Shown here one piece after another: positions 49,193 through 60,532 of a stretch of DNA of 64,000 nucleotides; the first letter of the stretch is position 1; each line of letters begins with the position of its first letter. A program made the translations under genes and the position numbers. The notes under the pieces were generated by a model. The model saw nothing but the letters and a program-made list of their open reading frames with translations, was not told where the DNA came from and searched no databases. The DNA is from Tetramitus jugosus (lineage: Eukaryota; Heterolobosea; Eutetramitea; Acrasida; Vahlkampfiidae), in contig OW569392.1 of assembly GCA_937625935.1 (NCBI GenBank), forward strand, positions 265,989 to 329,988. Reading direction: 5' to 3'.

Positions 49193-50760
49193 ATGAGTTA
49201 TCAAACAGCAGATTCAAAAGCAAAGAACAAGAGAGCAATGGTTCGTAGGTGTATGGCTGAGACCAAAGTAACAAACTACTATGCTTATGACAATATCGAT
49301 TGGTCAAATGTCAGTGAGCAGCAACAGACAGAATTCAACAAGAAGATTGGAGGACGTGTTAAGTTTGAAGAAGGGAAATTATTCTATAGAGTAGACATCA
49401 CTGAAGAGACTCTTCAAAAGTGGTGTCACAGAAGAAGAGAAGAAGAAGGCTCGAGACAGCAATGTATTTGATGAATCTATTCTGACAACTAAGAAATCTA
49501 CGAAGCACGAATAGCATTATATTCCACGAGTGAAAGATCGTGAGAATCTTTTGAGAGAGGTTCACCATGCTAATCATCTGGGGACAAAGGCTCTATTAGC
49601 TCAATTCCACAGGGATCTTGTCTTGTGGCCTGGTATGCAATCTGCAATCGAAAAGTATACCAGATCGTGTGAAATATGTGCACGTAAGGGTGCCAAGAGA
49701 ACAGTAGAACCAATCAGAACAGTTGTTGCAGATTATCCTCTACATCATCTCTACATTAATCTGACCTTCATGCCAAAGGTTGGACGTGATATCGGTATGG
49801 TCAATATGATTGATCACCTTACAAAGAGGATCTGGAGCAAACGCATCAGCAGCAAGCAGACTGTTCATGTCAAATCGTTTCTTATTGCGACATTTGAAGG
49901 TATTGGTCTGCAAATATTGCAAGATGTGACACAAGCAAAGAACATTATGTATCTCAGATCAGATAATGGTGGAGAGTTCATTGCACAGTCAATTGCAGAT
50001 ACTTGTGCCATGTATGGCTTCATCAAGAAGGAAGGTCCTGCTTACACTCCAAGGTGTCAGGGAGTGATTGAACGTCCAAACAAGACGATCAAAGACTTGA
50101 TGAATTCTAGTTTGTTGGAGAAGGATATGCAGGAATGGACTTTGCTTCACAGCCAGGTCATTAACACATACAACAACAACCATCACTCTACAATTGGCAT
50201 GACACCAATGCAGGCCTGGGATGCTTGCTTTGCCCTGCATGAATCAGATCTTTCAGAAGCGAAAGCAGCGTTAAGACTCTTCAACATCAACCAGATCAGA
50301 AACAGAATAATCAAAAGAGGAGAGAACGATGCAGCTCGTAAGATTAGTGGTAAGAGAGTTGCAAAGTATCATAGAGATGCAACTGTTCTGATCAGAGTAC
50401 CTAAGAAGTACAGAAGTACTGAGAGATTTGTCTGGGGCAGAAAGCAAAGCTTGTGACTCAACAAATTGTTCATGGTAAGCTGTTGGACAAGTGGACGGTA
50501 GCATAGATGGAAACTGGAGGTTTTGCTAAGAGTGAGAAGCCACACACCACAACATCTCTACCAGTGACATGAAGCCGTTGGCAGTAGCACTCTATCTGGT
50601 TCTGTTGTCACTGGAACACGTCCTTCTGTCCCTGCATCTCTACCTGGTCCTCTCTCTATTACGTCTGTGAATGCACCTCTGCCTGGTTCACCCTCTATTA
50701 CTACTGGTATGTTACCTGGTCCAACTGCAGCAATGAAGGGGATGGGTTTGTAGATGAAGA
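49193..50760 (+). pseudogene. Ginger/TDD-4-like integrase relic, element B
   Basis: Third relative of the integrases at 45.2 and 60.5 kb. Begins MSYQTADSKAKNK; after a frameshift near 49450 the frame 49530-50456 carries HHANHLGTKAL...SCEICARKG (zinc module), LYINLTFMPKVG (first catalytic position is Asn, where both relatives have Asp), LRSDNGGEF and GVIERPNKTIK (second Asp and Glu intact), and VLIRVPKKYRST (SH3-like). Another shift near 50455 leads into a Pro/Ser/Thr-rich tail. No inverted repeats with TGT ends could be placed. Dead copy. Confidence 0.72.
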
Positions 50761-51169
50761 TCTGACTATTTGTTGCCGAATACCTAACAATCTCTCCTTG
50801 CTTTTATGTTTTTCCAGTGATTGTTATCTATCAAGTCTTTATATCTTTGGAATTTTCTGATTACATTTAGGAACAGCTTTGGGCAATGGCTAAGAGAGTC
50901 AATAATTTACGACAGGAAGAGTTATATTGTTTAAATGAGTAGAAGTGCTGTGACAATGGCAAGAAGATGGATAGGTTAAGAGGTGGCACAGAATAGTTCA
51001 CACAGTTTATTGGTAGAAAAAGTAACTGATGAAGTAGATCCAATAGAAACAATGATGAATGCAATTGTGGCTCCATTCCATGCTGAATTGGATCAAACTG
51101 CACCAAAACTGGTCAAATTAAACCAAATCTTGATTGGCTCAAGTGTTCCTGGGTTCACAGATTGGATTA
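50761..51169. other. Non-coding subtelomeric DNA
   Basis: No recognisable gene or repeat. Confidence 0.3.
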
Positions 51170-52990
51170 TTAATAATTCTGTGTGGTTTGACTTGGTCGC
51201 GTAATCTCCAACAGTGAGCCAGATTTGTCATCATAGTGGAGATCATTGATGAAAGTGGTAGTATTTGCAACATACAAAAGTTTCTTGTTAACCATATACA
51301 GAGAACCCATATAAGTACGCTTCTCACAATAAGTGGCAGTGTATGCAATACGATTTGTTCTATCAACTGTGAAAGATACCCAAGCTCTTGAACCACCACA
51401 CTTTGGTTCGTCTTTCCAAAATGAATAATTTTTGCATACCTGCATCGAAGTGATATCGAGCTCTGCAACCTGTCACTTTGCATAAGTGATAATTTCTTTG
51501 AGAAGACGTTGTCTGACAAAAATTGGAGAGGAATCTCATGAAGATATCATTCGGAAAAAACATGATCTGATTAAGTGGAAGCCTACTCTCTTTAACCTAG
51601 ACATAGACAAGTTAGTTTGTTAAGGATGTTCCATGAAAAAACTCGTTGAAGTCAACGAGAAGAAACTTTTTCCGTTTGTTCATTCTCATTGTTGTCTTCC
51701 TAAACTTCACTGCCCTTTATCGAGACTTGCTGCCTTATCGTGATTCTTTCACCCATTCAAAAGGACCACTCCCCTTTCACTTTCACTTGAGAGCATATGG
51801 CCCATGTTGAGGAACGAAACGAAGCACTACATGTAAGTTCATTGTCCCAAGTCACCCACTAAAGGTCAAACGATCGAATGACACATATAATGGGTCATGC
51901 TCACCCAAGCATACTTCGATCCTGATTCTCAAACCATTCGAATGAAATGTTTGAACGAATCACACATACCCTTCCTATTTAATCACAAACTCTTCCACTT
52001 ATTCCCATGCCATTTTGACTGCACATACAAATGGGTTTGGAATCTCGAGATTTATTGTTTCAAGAGCAATCATTGCAAATGTACTCAGCGTGATGGATAG
52101 AATTATTCTATGACTGACTTAGTGACGGAACAAGAGACATAGGTAATCAAGAAGAAACTACTGTCAATTTACAGGTTCTGCCCAATTGCGTAAATGTAAT
52201 GATTGACTTGTCATTCATTTTGGAGATGGACAACGCTCTTTCTGTCCAAGAAGTGAACGCCAGCTCGAGTGCACACCTCTCTCAGTTGTTGTTTGGCAGC
52301 GTGATGTTGCCTCAAATTCATAGGTAAAAATAACTTGGTCTGAAACATGCGCCCTTTTTGATCTGAACAACAGTCGGTTCAGTGATCGTCACGTAATACA
52401 AGAGATCCTTATTAGCAATTGCGGCAGTGACAATCACATTGTTAGTGTTGTGAAGATAGACAGACAGTGGGTCATACATCAGTGTGGATTGACTGTGAGC
52501 AAAAATTAGGCCATGCTTGCAACTGACTCCAATCAATGAGACTTGACCTTGAAAACGTCCAATCTTGTTGAACTTTTTTCAATGATACGAACAAGTTGCT
52601 GTATGCAGAGTATACAAAATACCAATCTTGAATCACGAGAGCTTCCATGATGAGTTCCTGTTTGAACGTTTTGGGTGTGGTTGGGTTTTGCTTGATCATC
52701 ATTCAACCTGACAATCTTGACTGTTGTTTTCGTATAGTGTCACATTGGACTGATCAATAGGTTGTGAATCTTCGACACCGCTTTTCATAAAATTCAAATC
52801 TACTATCAAGCAAACTGGTTCTTTGACTAGCAGGCAAACCTAGATATCAACAATAACAATCAATCTGTTTTCATTATCATACATCAAAGATGACGAAAAA
52901 TATCCATCCATAGCAGTGGAAACACTGCAGTATTGATTCAATGGATGAGAACCATTCACAATCTTCAAAATGAACTGATAATTTCTGCAT
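51170..52990 (-). pseudogene. Decayed gene fragments, possibly a repeat/propeller-type protein
   Basis: Minus-strand fragments in different frames share a look: RAWVSFTVDRTNRIAYTATY and LLYVANTTTFINDLHYDDKS (51170-51445), STLMYDPLSVYLHNTNNVIV (52318-52536), and SSSLMYDNENRLIVIVD (about 52850-52990). The recurring 'YD...NRxxxxA' strand pattern suggests blades of a propeller-like ectodomain, but no family can be named and stops are frequent. Confidence 0.35.
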
Positions 52991-53557
52991 TAAGGTTAAT
53001 TGGTAGAGACGAACTGTCTGAGTACAGAATTTATCATCAATGTTCTACTTCTTTCTGAGACTCTCTCATCTGTTACCATACTTTCTATTGACAATTAGTT
53101 CGGATACAGTGTAATTTGGATTGAGTAACTTCTTCAATTCTTGGCAACTGAAGTTTTACTACTGTATTTAAGGATACTACTCAAAATCTGAAGTGTAAAT
53201 GCACTCTTGCTTGCCGTTGCGTGAGTAAATACTACAACAGTACATAAACACCATCGAGAAATCATCTTCATTGAATTTTCGTCTGTTTGCTGATCCAGAA
53301 GCGATCTGATACAATTAGTAGATACTTTCAAATTCCACTCATCCAAAGAGTTGGTAACATGATCTAATGAAAGTATACTCTCTGGATCCAGAGAACGTTT
53401 CTGTTCTTCCAATGATAATTCATTGATAACGCGATCCATCCACGGAAAACGTATCGAGCGACTATTCCCTTGTTTATTTTAACGCCGACTTGCAGTTGAT
53501 TTATTCCGATTCGCAAAATTTGTTGGAACAAAAAAACCAAGATACCAACAAAAACCA
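52991..53557. other. Non-coding stretch before the ATPase gene
   Basis: No identifiable coding sequence; holds the promoter of the gene at 53558. Confidence 0.3.
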
Positions 53558-55393
53558 ATGCTGTGCTCCTCGCGGATCTTTTGTTCAAGGACGAATCGTG
53601 TCTTCATGAACCGCAGTTCTTTCAATTTCAAGACCCAGCAACGCAATCAATCACTTGAGATCATTCCAACAACCCAAGACTTCTATGACGAGAGAACACT
53701 TGGTGCCAAGTTTGTTGACAAAACCAAGATGATTGAAAGAATCATGAGACGAGAATGTGGTAAGAAGATTTTCTTTGCAAGACCAAGAAAGATGGGAAAA
53801 TCTCTGACTGTTGAACAAATGAAACTTGTTGCCTTGGGAAAAAGAGAAGCATTTGGACCATTGGAGAACAATGAACAACAATTTGAGATTTACAACTCTG
53901 AGGATTTGTTCACAAAGTTGAAAGACATGCCTGTACTACATTTGGATTTGTCTGCAATTGACGTTTTTGATCCTGTAACGGGAATAGCTGACGAACTCAG
54001 AAGACGTTTTAAAGAAAACAAATTTGATATTCCAGATGACATTGAAGAAGAATTTAGAAGGAAGAGAAGTGTTGTACGCATGATAAACTTGACTGTTCAG
54101 TGCTTTGCTGACCGGTCACCATCTGGACAAATTATCATTTTGATTGATGAATATGACAGTCCAATTACGAAAGCAATTGCCGAAAATCTGACAGATCAGC
54201 CCAATATTTCACTTGCAAAGAAGAATAGAGACGTGCTCAGAGCTTTCTTCTCTCCCCTTAAAGCTCTTGGATCAATGATTCACTTGTTATTTATTACTGG
54301 TGTGACCAAGTTTTCATATACCAATCTATTCTCATCGATGAATGATCTTGACGATATGTCAACTGATACATCCTTGCACGCTCTGACAGGATATACATTA
54401 GACGAAGTAAGAAATACATACCCGAATGCATATGAGGAACTTGAGCGAAAGTATGGTGCCAACTTGGATGAGAGAATTATCAATGAATATAATGGCTACA
54501 AATTCTGCACTGATGCAACAGAAGGGCTTCTGAATCCTTGGGATCTGAATCAACTTCTGAAGAAACACCAATTCGAAAATTACTGGGCAGCAAGAGGTAG
54601 AAGCATGCACCTATGGACATTATTTGATCCAACAGTTCACTCCATTCTTGAAATCATTGAACCGCACGGAGTAGTGAACAAATTTACTCAGCCTGTAGAC
54701 TTGAGTGAGTTGATCAAACCCTCAACACAAACAATGCAAAAGTTGTTTCATGAGACAGGATACTTGACGATCAAAGACAACAAACTAACGGTACCCAACA
54801 ATTCTGTTCGAGAAACATTGATTAGTGATCTATCAGCAAGACTGGAGTTGGATGATAACAATGATATTACAATCAAGATGAAAGAAGCACTGATAGAGGA
54901 AAACATGAAGAAATTATTTGAGCAACTCGGAAGATTGATCAAGTCCTTTCCTCACCCAATGTTCCGGACAATACAAGGAGAGAAGCATGTTGGCAAGATT
55001 GAAGCTGTGTATGCAGCAGCATTGTACGTATCAATGCTTCATTTGAAACGCTATTTCCCTCACCTTACTTTTTTGGCAGAAGGATCCACGCTGGACGGAA
55101 CTCTGGATCTCTTCATCAAATTGAAGCGATCAATGCATATTATCGAGTACAAAGTTGTGCAGGACAAATCAAAGAAAGGTCTGTCAGCGTTCATAAAGCA
55201 AGCTTTGGCACAGATGAAGCAGAAGAATTATGCGAATCATCATCTGATCTTGCAATCCAGATCTGATTTGAAGTTGCATCTCACTGCTTTTGTTTTTGAT
55301 ATTGAAGACAGTAGATTTGGAATGGCGGAGACAATCGTGGCAGATGATAGTATAGGTGAGGTACATATTGAAGAATTCTCTCTTGAAGAATGA
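53558..55393 (+). CDS. AAA-ATPase-like/PD-(D/E)XK nuclease-like protein
   Basis: 611 residues, intronless and undamaged. Residues about 40-380 match the AAA-ATPase-like family (PF09820 type): P-loop FARPRKMGKSL, a hydrophobic strand then Asp-Glu as Walker B, IIILIDEYDSPI, and the sensor-like LLFITGVTKFSYTNLFS. The C-terminal part (about 440-575) carries the associated nuclease-like domain (DUF1703 type): Asp in DGTLDLFI and ExK in HIIEYKVVQD. Such proteins abound in bacteria and some anaerobic fungi and protists; biochemical role unknown. The N terminus (MLCSSRIFCSRTNRVF) is basic and could target mitochondria. It is the only intact non-transposon gene in the last 22 kb, which suggests recent arrival or selection. 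Confidence 0.78.
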   Translation: MLCSSRIFCSRTNRVFMNRSSFNFKTQQRNQSLEIIPTTQDFYDERTLGAKFVDKTKMIERIMRRECGKKIFFARPRKMGKSLTVEQMKLVALGKREAFGPLENNEQQFEIYNSEDLFTKLKDMPVLHLDLSAIDVFDPVTGIADELRRRFKENKFDIPDDIEEEFRRKRSVVRMINLTVQCFADRSPSGQIIILIDEYDSPITKAIAENLTDQPNISLAKKNRDVLRAFFSPLKALGSMIHLLFITGVTKFSYTNLFSSMNDLDDMSTDTSLHALTGYTLDEVRNTYPNAYEELERKYGANLDERIINEYNGYKFCTDATEGLLNPWDLNQLLKKHQFENYWAARGRSMHLWTLFDPTVHSILEIIEPHGVVNKFTQPVDLSELIKPSTQTMQKLFHETGYLTIKDNKLTVPNNSVRETLISDLSARLELDDNNDITIKMKEALIEENMKKLFEQLGRLIKSFPHPMFRTIQGEKHVGKIEAVYAAALYVSMLHLKRYFPHLTFLAEGSTLDGTLDLFIKLKRSMHIIEYKVVQDKSKKGLSAFIKQALAQMKQKNYANHHLILQSRSDLKLHLTAFVFDIEDSRFGMAETIVADDSIGEVHIEEFSLEE

Positions 55394-56206
55394 CGATGTC
55401 GATAGAAAACTAAACTGATTACATAATTCTTCTTCCATTGGAAAAAAAGCGTGATAAACATGAACTTATGTGGTGCGTCAATCGAAACAAGGTATAAACA
55501 TGGTAAATAAAATGATTCCTTTATAGAGGTATGTATAATTATGCTGGAGGAAATGATAACATTCGAAATCTCTCCTCCCTCCTTTTGGAAACCGATTTTG
55601 GTAAGTCATTTTGATTATGTGCGTTTTGACACTTCTGGAATGAAAAACCTTCGAGAGAGGTTGTGGTACATGCTGGAGACACAACCAAATTGCACCTCAT
55701 TGTGCCTGTCCTGGCACTGTCACTCCCATTCACTCTGAATGAACGTTTGTACTTGTGGCAAACACTTGTAATGCTTCAACCGCATGTAGTCAGTGTGATG
55801 TTGGTTATTGACAGTCCAGGACAGGCGAGCAGGTGTAATGGTAACATCAATTACCACAACCCGCTATAGGTACCTACCTAACTCTCCAGTTCCTTTGGCG
55901 ATCAACTCAAACAATTCTTCTCCCTTGAACATTGTTGGTGATTGATTCAGCCGAAAACTCGAAACTTAAACAGTGTACTGGGTCCTTCAATTTTTTGAAG
56001 GATAGGACCAAAGATAGATTATTCGCCACGAAATCGAATACAGTGACTTTCGTTGAGCCGAACCTTTGGTGGACCGATGTGATGAACCTCTCAGACTGTC
56101 CTTTTAGGACATGTAACACCGAAATTCATCAAACCCACTCCTATTATTGCAACACGTCACCGGATTGTATCAGTAACTCCAATTAATTCTTCAGTATCTT
56201 CTATTA
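55394..56206. other. Non-coding subtelomeric DNA with a fold-back repeat
   Basis: No recognised gene. Contains the inverted repeat annotated at 55691-55840. Confidence 0.4.
55691..55840. repeat. Fold-back inverted repeat, possible MITE
   Basis: GCCTGTCCTGGCACTGTCA (55704-55722) is inverted at 55809-55826 (TGACAGTCCAGGACAGGC), one base indel, and an outer CACCT/AGGTG pair extends the arms; about 86 bp loop. Confidence 0.5.
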
Positions 56207-56209
56207 ACA

Positions 56210-56640
56210 CTATGCACTTGGACAATTGTTCAGACCCAAGAGAGAACTCTTGGCCATGATTTCATAGAAATCTTCTCCCAGGTTTTGACCTGTGAGAGTG
56301 CTCGTTTCAATGTACAAGAGACAATTATGATGTTTGGCCATTGCTTCACCCTCCTCTGCTGTTACAGGCACCAAGTTATTTGCTCTGAGATTAGTGTACA
56401 TCTTTGGAGAATCTCTTAAATCAATTTTGGTACCCACGAGCACTACTACTGCTTGAGAGCACTTATGAACAACTTCAGGTAACCACTGTTCGATTCTTAT
56501 TTTTAAAACTGTTCATGTCCACCACAGAGAAGCACAAGAGAACAACATTATTTCGTGATCCAAACTTTGCAAGATTGCAATACCTCCTTTGCAGAATTCT
56601 GGAGCTCCTGTCACTTTGGTTCTGCTCCCAGAAGCCAGAA
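56210..56640 (-). pseudogene. Rho-family GTPase fragment
   Basis: Minus strand. NNVVLLCFSVVDMNSFKN, then a one-base shift, WLPEVVHKCSQAVVVLVGTK and IDLRDSPKM, PVTAEEGEAMAKHHNC, IETSTLTGQNL. These are the Rac/Rho segments from the G3 region to G5 (the TKID guanine-specificity box is intact). The N-terminal third with the P-loop is missing, and the end lacks a CAAX box. The break lies where the piggyBac-like sequence begins on the other strand. Confidence 0.78.
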
Positions 56641-57852
56641 TCTATATATCTATCTATATTTTGGAGTCATTTGAGCAATTATTTGCACCATTTTATCAAT
56701 TGTTACTTGCGGAAGTCAACAAGATGAGAGAATTGAGAATTTATGAGAGAAACAAGCCAAAACTTGCCAACCAAAGAGGGAGACCGAGTCAATCATCCTC
56801 ATCCTCATCCTCAAGGGAATATAAATCATCGTTTGCTAAACCCTTCACTTTAGAAGATCTGAGAACATTTCTTGCTTGTTTTTATCGCATATGTGTGGTG
56901 CGCGACCATAACATGGAAAATTACTGGAAGAAACCTGATACTAACACATGTGGACATGGAGATTGGTTCAACTCACGAATATCGAGGAGAAGATATGAAG
57001 AAATGTTCAGATGCTTGGATTTGAACATCGACCAATGGGTGCAACTACTTAATGACACCTTTCTTAAGACGAAAGCCATTACGAACAATGTTTGCCTGGA
57101 TGAATCAATGGCACCACACAAAGGAAGACACAATCCACACTTTATGTTCATTCCACGGAAGCCTCATCCGTATGGAATCAAATTTGAAACTGCTGCTGAT
57201 GCGGATTTGTTTATTTTTAAGCTTCACATGCACAGAATGGTAAGCATGTTGTTGTTGGAGATAACTGGTATGCCAATTGTTACCCAAAGCAAATCAACAC
57301 AGTGGATGATGAAAGGAGCAGAATAATGAAGGAAGTGGTCATGCATGAGAGCTTCGATTTTTACAATAAAATTTCAGGATTTGTCGATGAAGCAAACAGA
57401 TCGATAATGGCATGTTACTATGGCCATAGGATTATGGAGTACAAGATAGCAATTCTTGTTTTCTTACTCTCTTCTGGCACACAATAGTCGAGTGTTGTAC
57501 AACAAGAGTAATCCTAGACCTATCAGCCTGGTGGACTTTGTAACAGAATTATCGAATCAGTGAACTCTGTCCCAAGGAGTCCTATCAGAAGCACGAGCTC
57601 GGCGCTCTCGGTAGAAGGGCACCATGTGCTGTCTGTTACTGGAAAGACCGAAAGGCTGGAGGAACCAGACTCACCATTAAGAGGAATTTCACGACACAGA
57701 TCTGTCTTAGATGCCAGAAGCCAATGTGTACTCAATGCTTTGAGTCATTCAGTCATTGTGAGTTTGCCATGGATGTTAAAAAAGATCTGAAGGAGTTCGG
57801 AGTATCACCAGAAGCAAACCAGGTACATGTACTGTCGGTAAACTTTACCAGG
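56641..57852 (+). pseudogene. PiggyBac-like transposase relic
   Basis: Plus strand, several frames. FTLEDLRTFLACFYRIC and YWKKP... (N-terminal domain), then the signature CLDESMAPHKGRHNP...PRKPHPYGIKF with the first catalytic Asp. After a shift near 57240 comes VVVGDNWYAN (second Asp), then a probable internal deletion, then FYNKISGFVDEANRSIM (third Asp region) and RVLYNKSNPRPISLVDF. Another shift leads to the Cys-rich C terminus CAVCYWKDRK...ICLRCQKPMCTQC. All family landmarks are present in order, none in one frame. No TTAA-flanked inverted repeats were found. Confidence 0.82.
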
Positions 57853-57960
57853 TAGTGAACGCTTTTTACCTGGTTTACAAACCAGGTAAATGTGACAGTG
57901 GTAAACCTGGTAACAAACATGGTGTGAACGTGGTACGAAACATGGTAAGAATGTGGCAAT
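57818..57960. repeat. Array of ACCWGG boxes in alternating orientation
   Basis: TTTACCTGGTTT-AC-AAACCAGGTAAA is a perfect 12-bp inverted repeat with a 2-bp centre (about 57870-57895), surrounded by further TTTACCAGGTA and GTAAACCTGGTAAC copies. Looks like the end of a DNA transposon. Confidence 0.55.
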
Positions 57961-58020
57961 GGGACTGTGATCTGTACTGTTGCATGATCTGATCGGAAAC
58001 TATAATTGAAACACAAACCT

Positions 58021-59063
58021 TTATTTACAACAGCTCTTACAATACAGCAGTGCCTTGGATCTCCGTACCTTGGTGACAGCACAACCTACACAGATATCAG
58101 ACTCGCATGAAACACCAGCACATGTATCAGCACACACCTCACAGAAATGTTTCTTACAACTGCTGCAATGGCGACTCACACTCTTGACAAGCTTGGTGCC
58201 ACAATCAGAACAAGCAGTTGGATTAATCTTTCTTCGAGATCTGGTTTTCTGTGGTTCTTCCAGCAGTCCCGAGGATGTGGCTTTCTGTGGTCGCCTGACG
58301 ACGATCTGTCATTATCATAAGCCTTCTTCAGATCCTTCTTAATACCATCAAGTTGAGCCTGATCTTTCATAACTTCAGGAAGAACAATAGATTTGGGCTT
58401 CGCTTGTGTCTGCGACTGGAATCCGACACCCTTGTGATAATCCAGATTCTTATACTTCATCTCCTCCTTCCACATGGAGTGGTAAGGCTTTCCTTTCTTA
58501 ATCCAGTGATTCCTTCCTGTAATCACCAATTGCAGTAATCAATATTGAAATGTGGTTGTCACTGGCATCTGGCAGAATTCGACTCAAAGCATTCTTCATG
58601 ACAGCATTCTGTCTTCTATAATAGAATTCCTCTCTGTTCAAGTAAAGTTGTTCTGTACATTGCTGCACCAAAGCTCTCTTCTTAGCCTCATGGAATAACT
58701 TCCTATTGTTCTTCTTTTCAAATATTCCATCCAGTAAAGTATCAGATATTTCAAATGAGAAATCTTCCTCTAGAATGCTTACATAACCTTGTCGTTGACG
58801 TGTATGTTTTGTTGCACTGGTAGCTGCTGTTGTTGCTGTTGTTGCTGTGGTACTGTTGGTTCCAGAGGTTGCTGTGTTAGTTGATGTTGTTCTGTTAACT
58901 GTACTGTTGGTTGCTGTGGTTGTTCCTGTTATTGTTGGTTGGTCTGCATTGATGTCAAAAGCGATTGAAGTAATGCTTGTTGTTGGGGACTCAATCGTGA
59001 GAACTGTACATTCAAATCTGTTGCTTGTTGTTGACTGTTGTTTGATAACTGTTGTTCGCTCAT
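58021..59063 (-). pseudogene. Decayed gene: Gln-rich start, Cys-rich zinc-ribbon-like end
   Basis: Minus strand from ATG 59063 (MSEQQLSNNSQQQ), with one stop (near 58930) and at least three frameshifts before a final TAA at 58021. After the Gln-rich head there is a charged helical region (EEDFSFEISDTLLDGIFEKK) and at the end a run of CxxC pairs (CGTKLVKSVSRHCSSCKKHF, CEVCADTC, DICVGC, YCKSCCK). The family is unknown; the Cys pattern resembles the C-terminal zinc modules of transposases, and the setting fits a transposon gene. Confidence 0.5.
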
Positions 59064-59129
59064 GCTTGACGCAATACTGTACACACCTTGGCTTCGTTGT
59101 ACTTACGAGGCACCATATAAAGGCATAAG

Positions 59130-59255
59130 CATATCTCGAGATATGTCTGAGACAAAGAAGAATATGCCTAGTACAAAAGCATTGACCTGTATATGCCTAG
59201 GACAAAGGAATATACTAATGGATATTCCTCAGACAAAAGCATATTTGAACATAGA
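59130..59255. repeat. Array of ATATxCCTxxxACAAA boxes with a palindrome
   Basis: A perfect 16-bp palindrome CATATCTCGAGATATG at about 59129-59144 is followed by four direct copies of a box ending ACAAA(A/G), at about 59152, 59173, 59202 and 59233. Lies between two decayed divergent/convergent transposon genes; likely the end of one of them. Confidence 0.5.
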
Positions 59256-60395
59256 ACCGAAAATTTAAAATCTGAGCTTGTTGTATTATTAGAAATAGTT
59301 GAATCAGATCAAGGAAGAGATCTTCTACTTCCACCATAGCTCTGACCATTCTGAGCGTCATTGGCGATTGCACTGAACATTCTAGAGTGTGATGGCTTCT
59401 TCTTCTTTTGTGGTGGCTCAGAGCTTGAAGCTGCACCAGATGCACTGGTAGGTGTTAATCTTCTCTTGCGCCATTTCTCTTCAATACCACTGCATTGAAC
59501 AACATCTTCCTAATGTTAGGGTTGTTCCACCACTGGACATAGTTTGTCAGTGACTCATCAATCAGAGTCAATGCCTTCAATATCGGCTCAATACCATTTA
59601 CATCCTTGACTGTGTTAATCTTGGATATAAACGATCTCACGTTACGACCCTCTTCATCAGATAGGCCACGACTCTTAATTACTCGAATGTTGCATCTATC
59701 AAAGTGAACCAAACAACCAGATAGTTTCTTCTTAATGATCTTCTGTGCATCATCTCCGTACTGATCAGCAACTGCTTGCAGAAAGGCTAATCGCTGCACT
59801 TGGCTGAAATCTGCAAGTACTGCAGTGAGATACACTTCATCGTCCTCAGATTGCTCATAGTCATCTGATTCCAAATCTTCAATAGTTGGACCACCAGTCA
59901 AATACTTCACCATTCTGTCTGATCCAACATCTCTGTTGAATACATCGAACATCTTGTAAAATGCCCAGTAGTAGTCATCAGAGCCATCTTTGATAGTATG
60001 GATCTGCGATAGCTGTGCAGCCATATCGTATGTTTCCAAGAATGTGGATAGTCCAATGATGTGGTACAACGGTCCCTTGCTTGTCTTGTGCTTGAGATCA
60101 ATACACCACATGTCAGATGTTAATGCAAGTTGACTCTGCTTGGGTGATTGAGTAACCAAAGTCTTTCTGTCGTCGACAATACTCAACTCTCTAACAAATG
60201 ATTGTACCAGAGATGTGATGGCTGTTCCATCAGGAAGGAAATTGCTCAAGTCTTGCTTCTCCAGAATGGTCATGTACTTCTTCTCGAGTTCATATGCAAT
60301 CAACATTTGATTTGGTTGTTGCCCTTTGTCAGATCAACAGCTTGTTCAAGTTTCACTTTCTTCTTCAATGCACTGATCCTGTCAATGTTGATGAA

Positions 60396-60400
60396 CAGAG
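60396..60400. repeat. 5-bp target duplication CAGAG, left
   Basis: Matches 62714-62718, just outside element C. Confidence 0.85.
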
Positions 60401-60474
60401 TGTAGCGTCTAAATCATTTAGACGATTGGCAGTCTAAATATATATTTAGACATCTTCCCCGTCTAAATCTCCGC
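60401..60474 (+). repeat. Left terminal inverted repeat of element C
   Basis: Contains five copies of TCTAAAT/ATTTAGA in alternating orientation; pairs with 62641-62713, both arms ending in GCGGAG/CTCCGC on the inside. Confidence 0.88.
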
Positions 60475-60532
60475 TGCAGAAATTGGTTGAAGCGGAACTC
60501 AACCAAAAACAACAAAAACAAAAAGCATGTGT

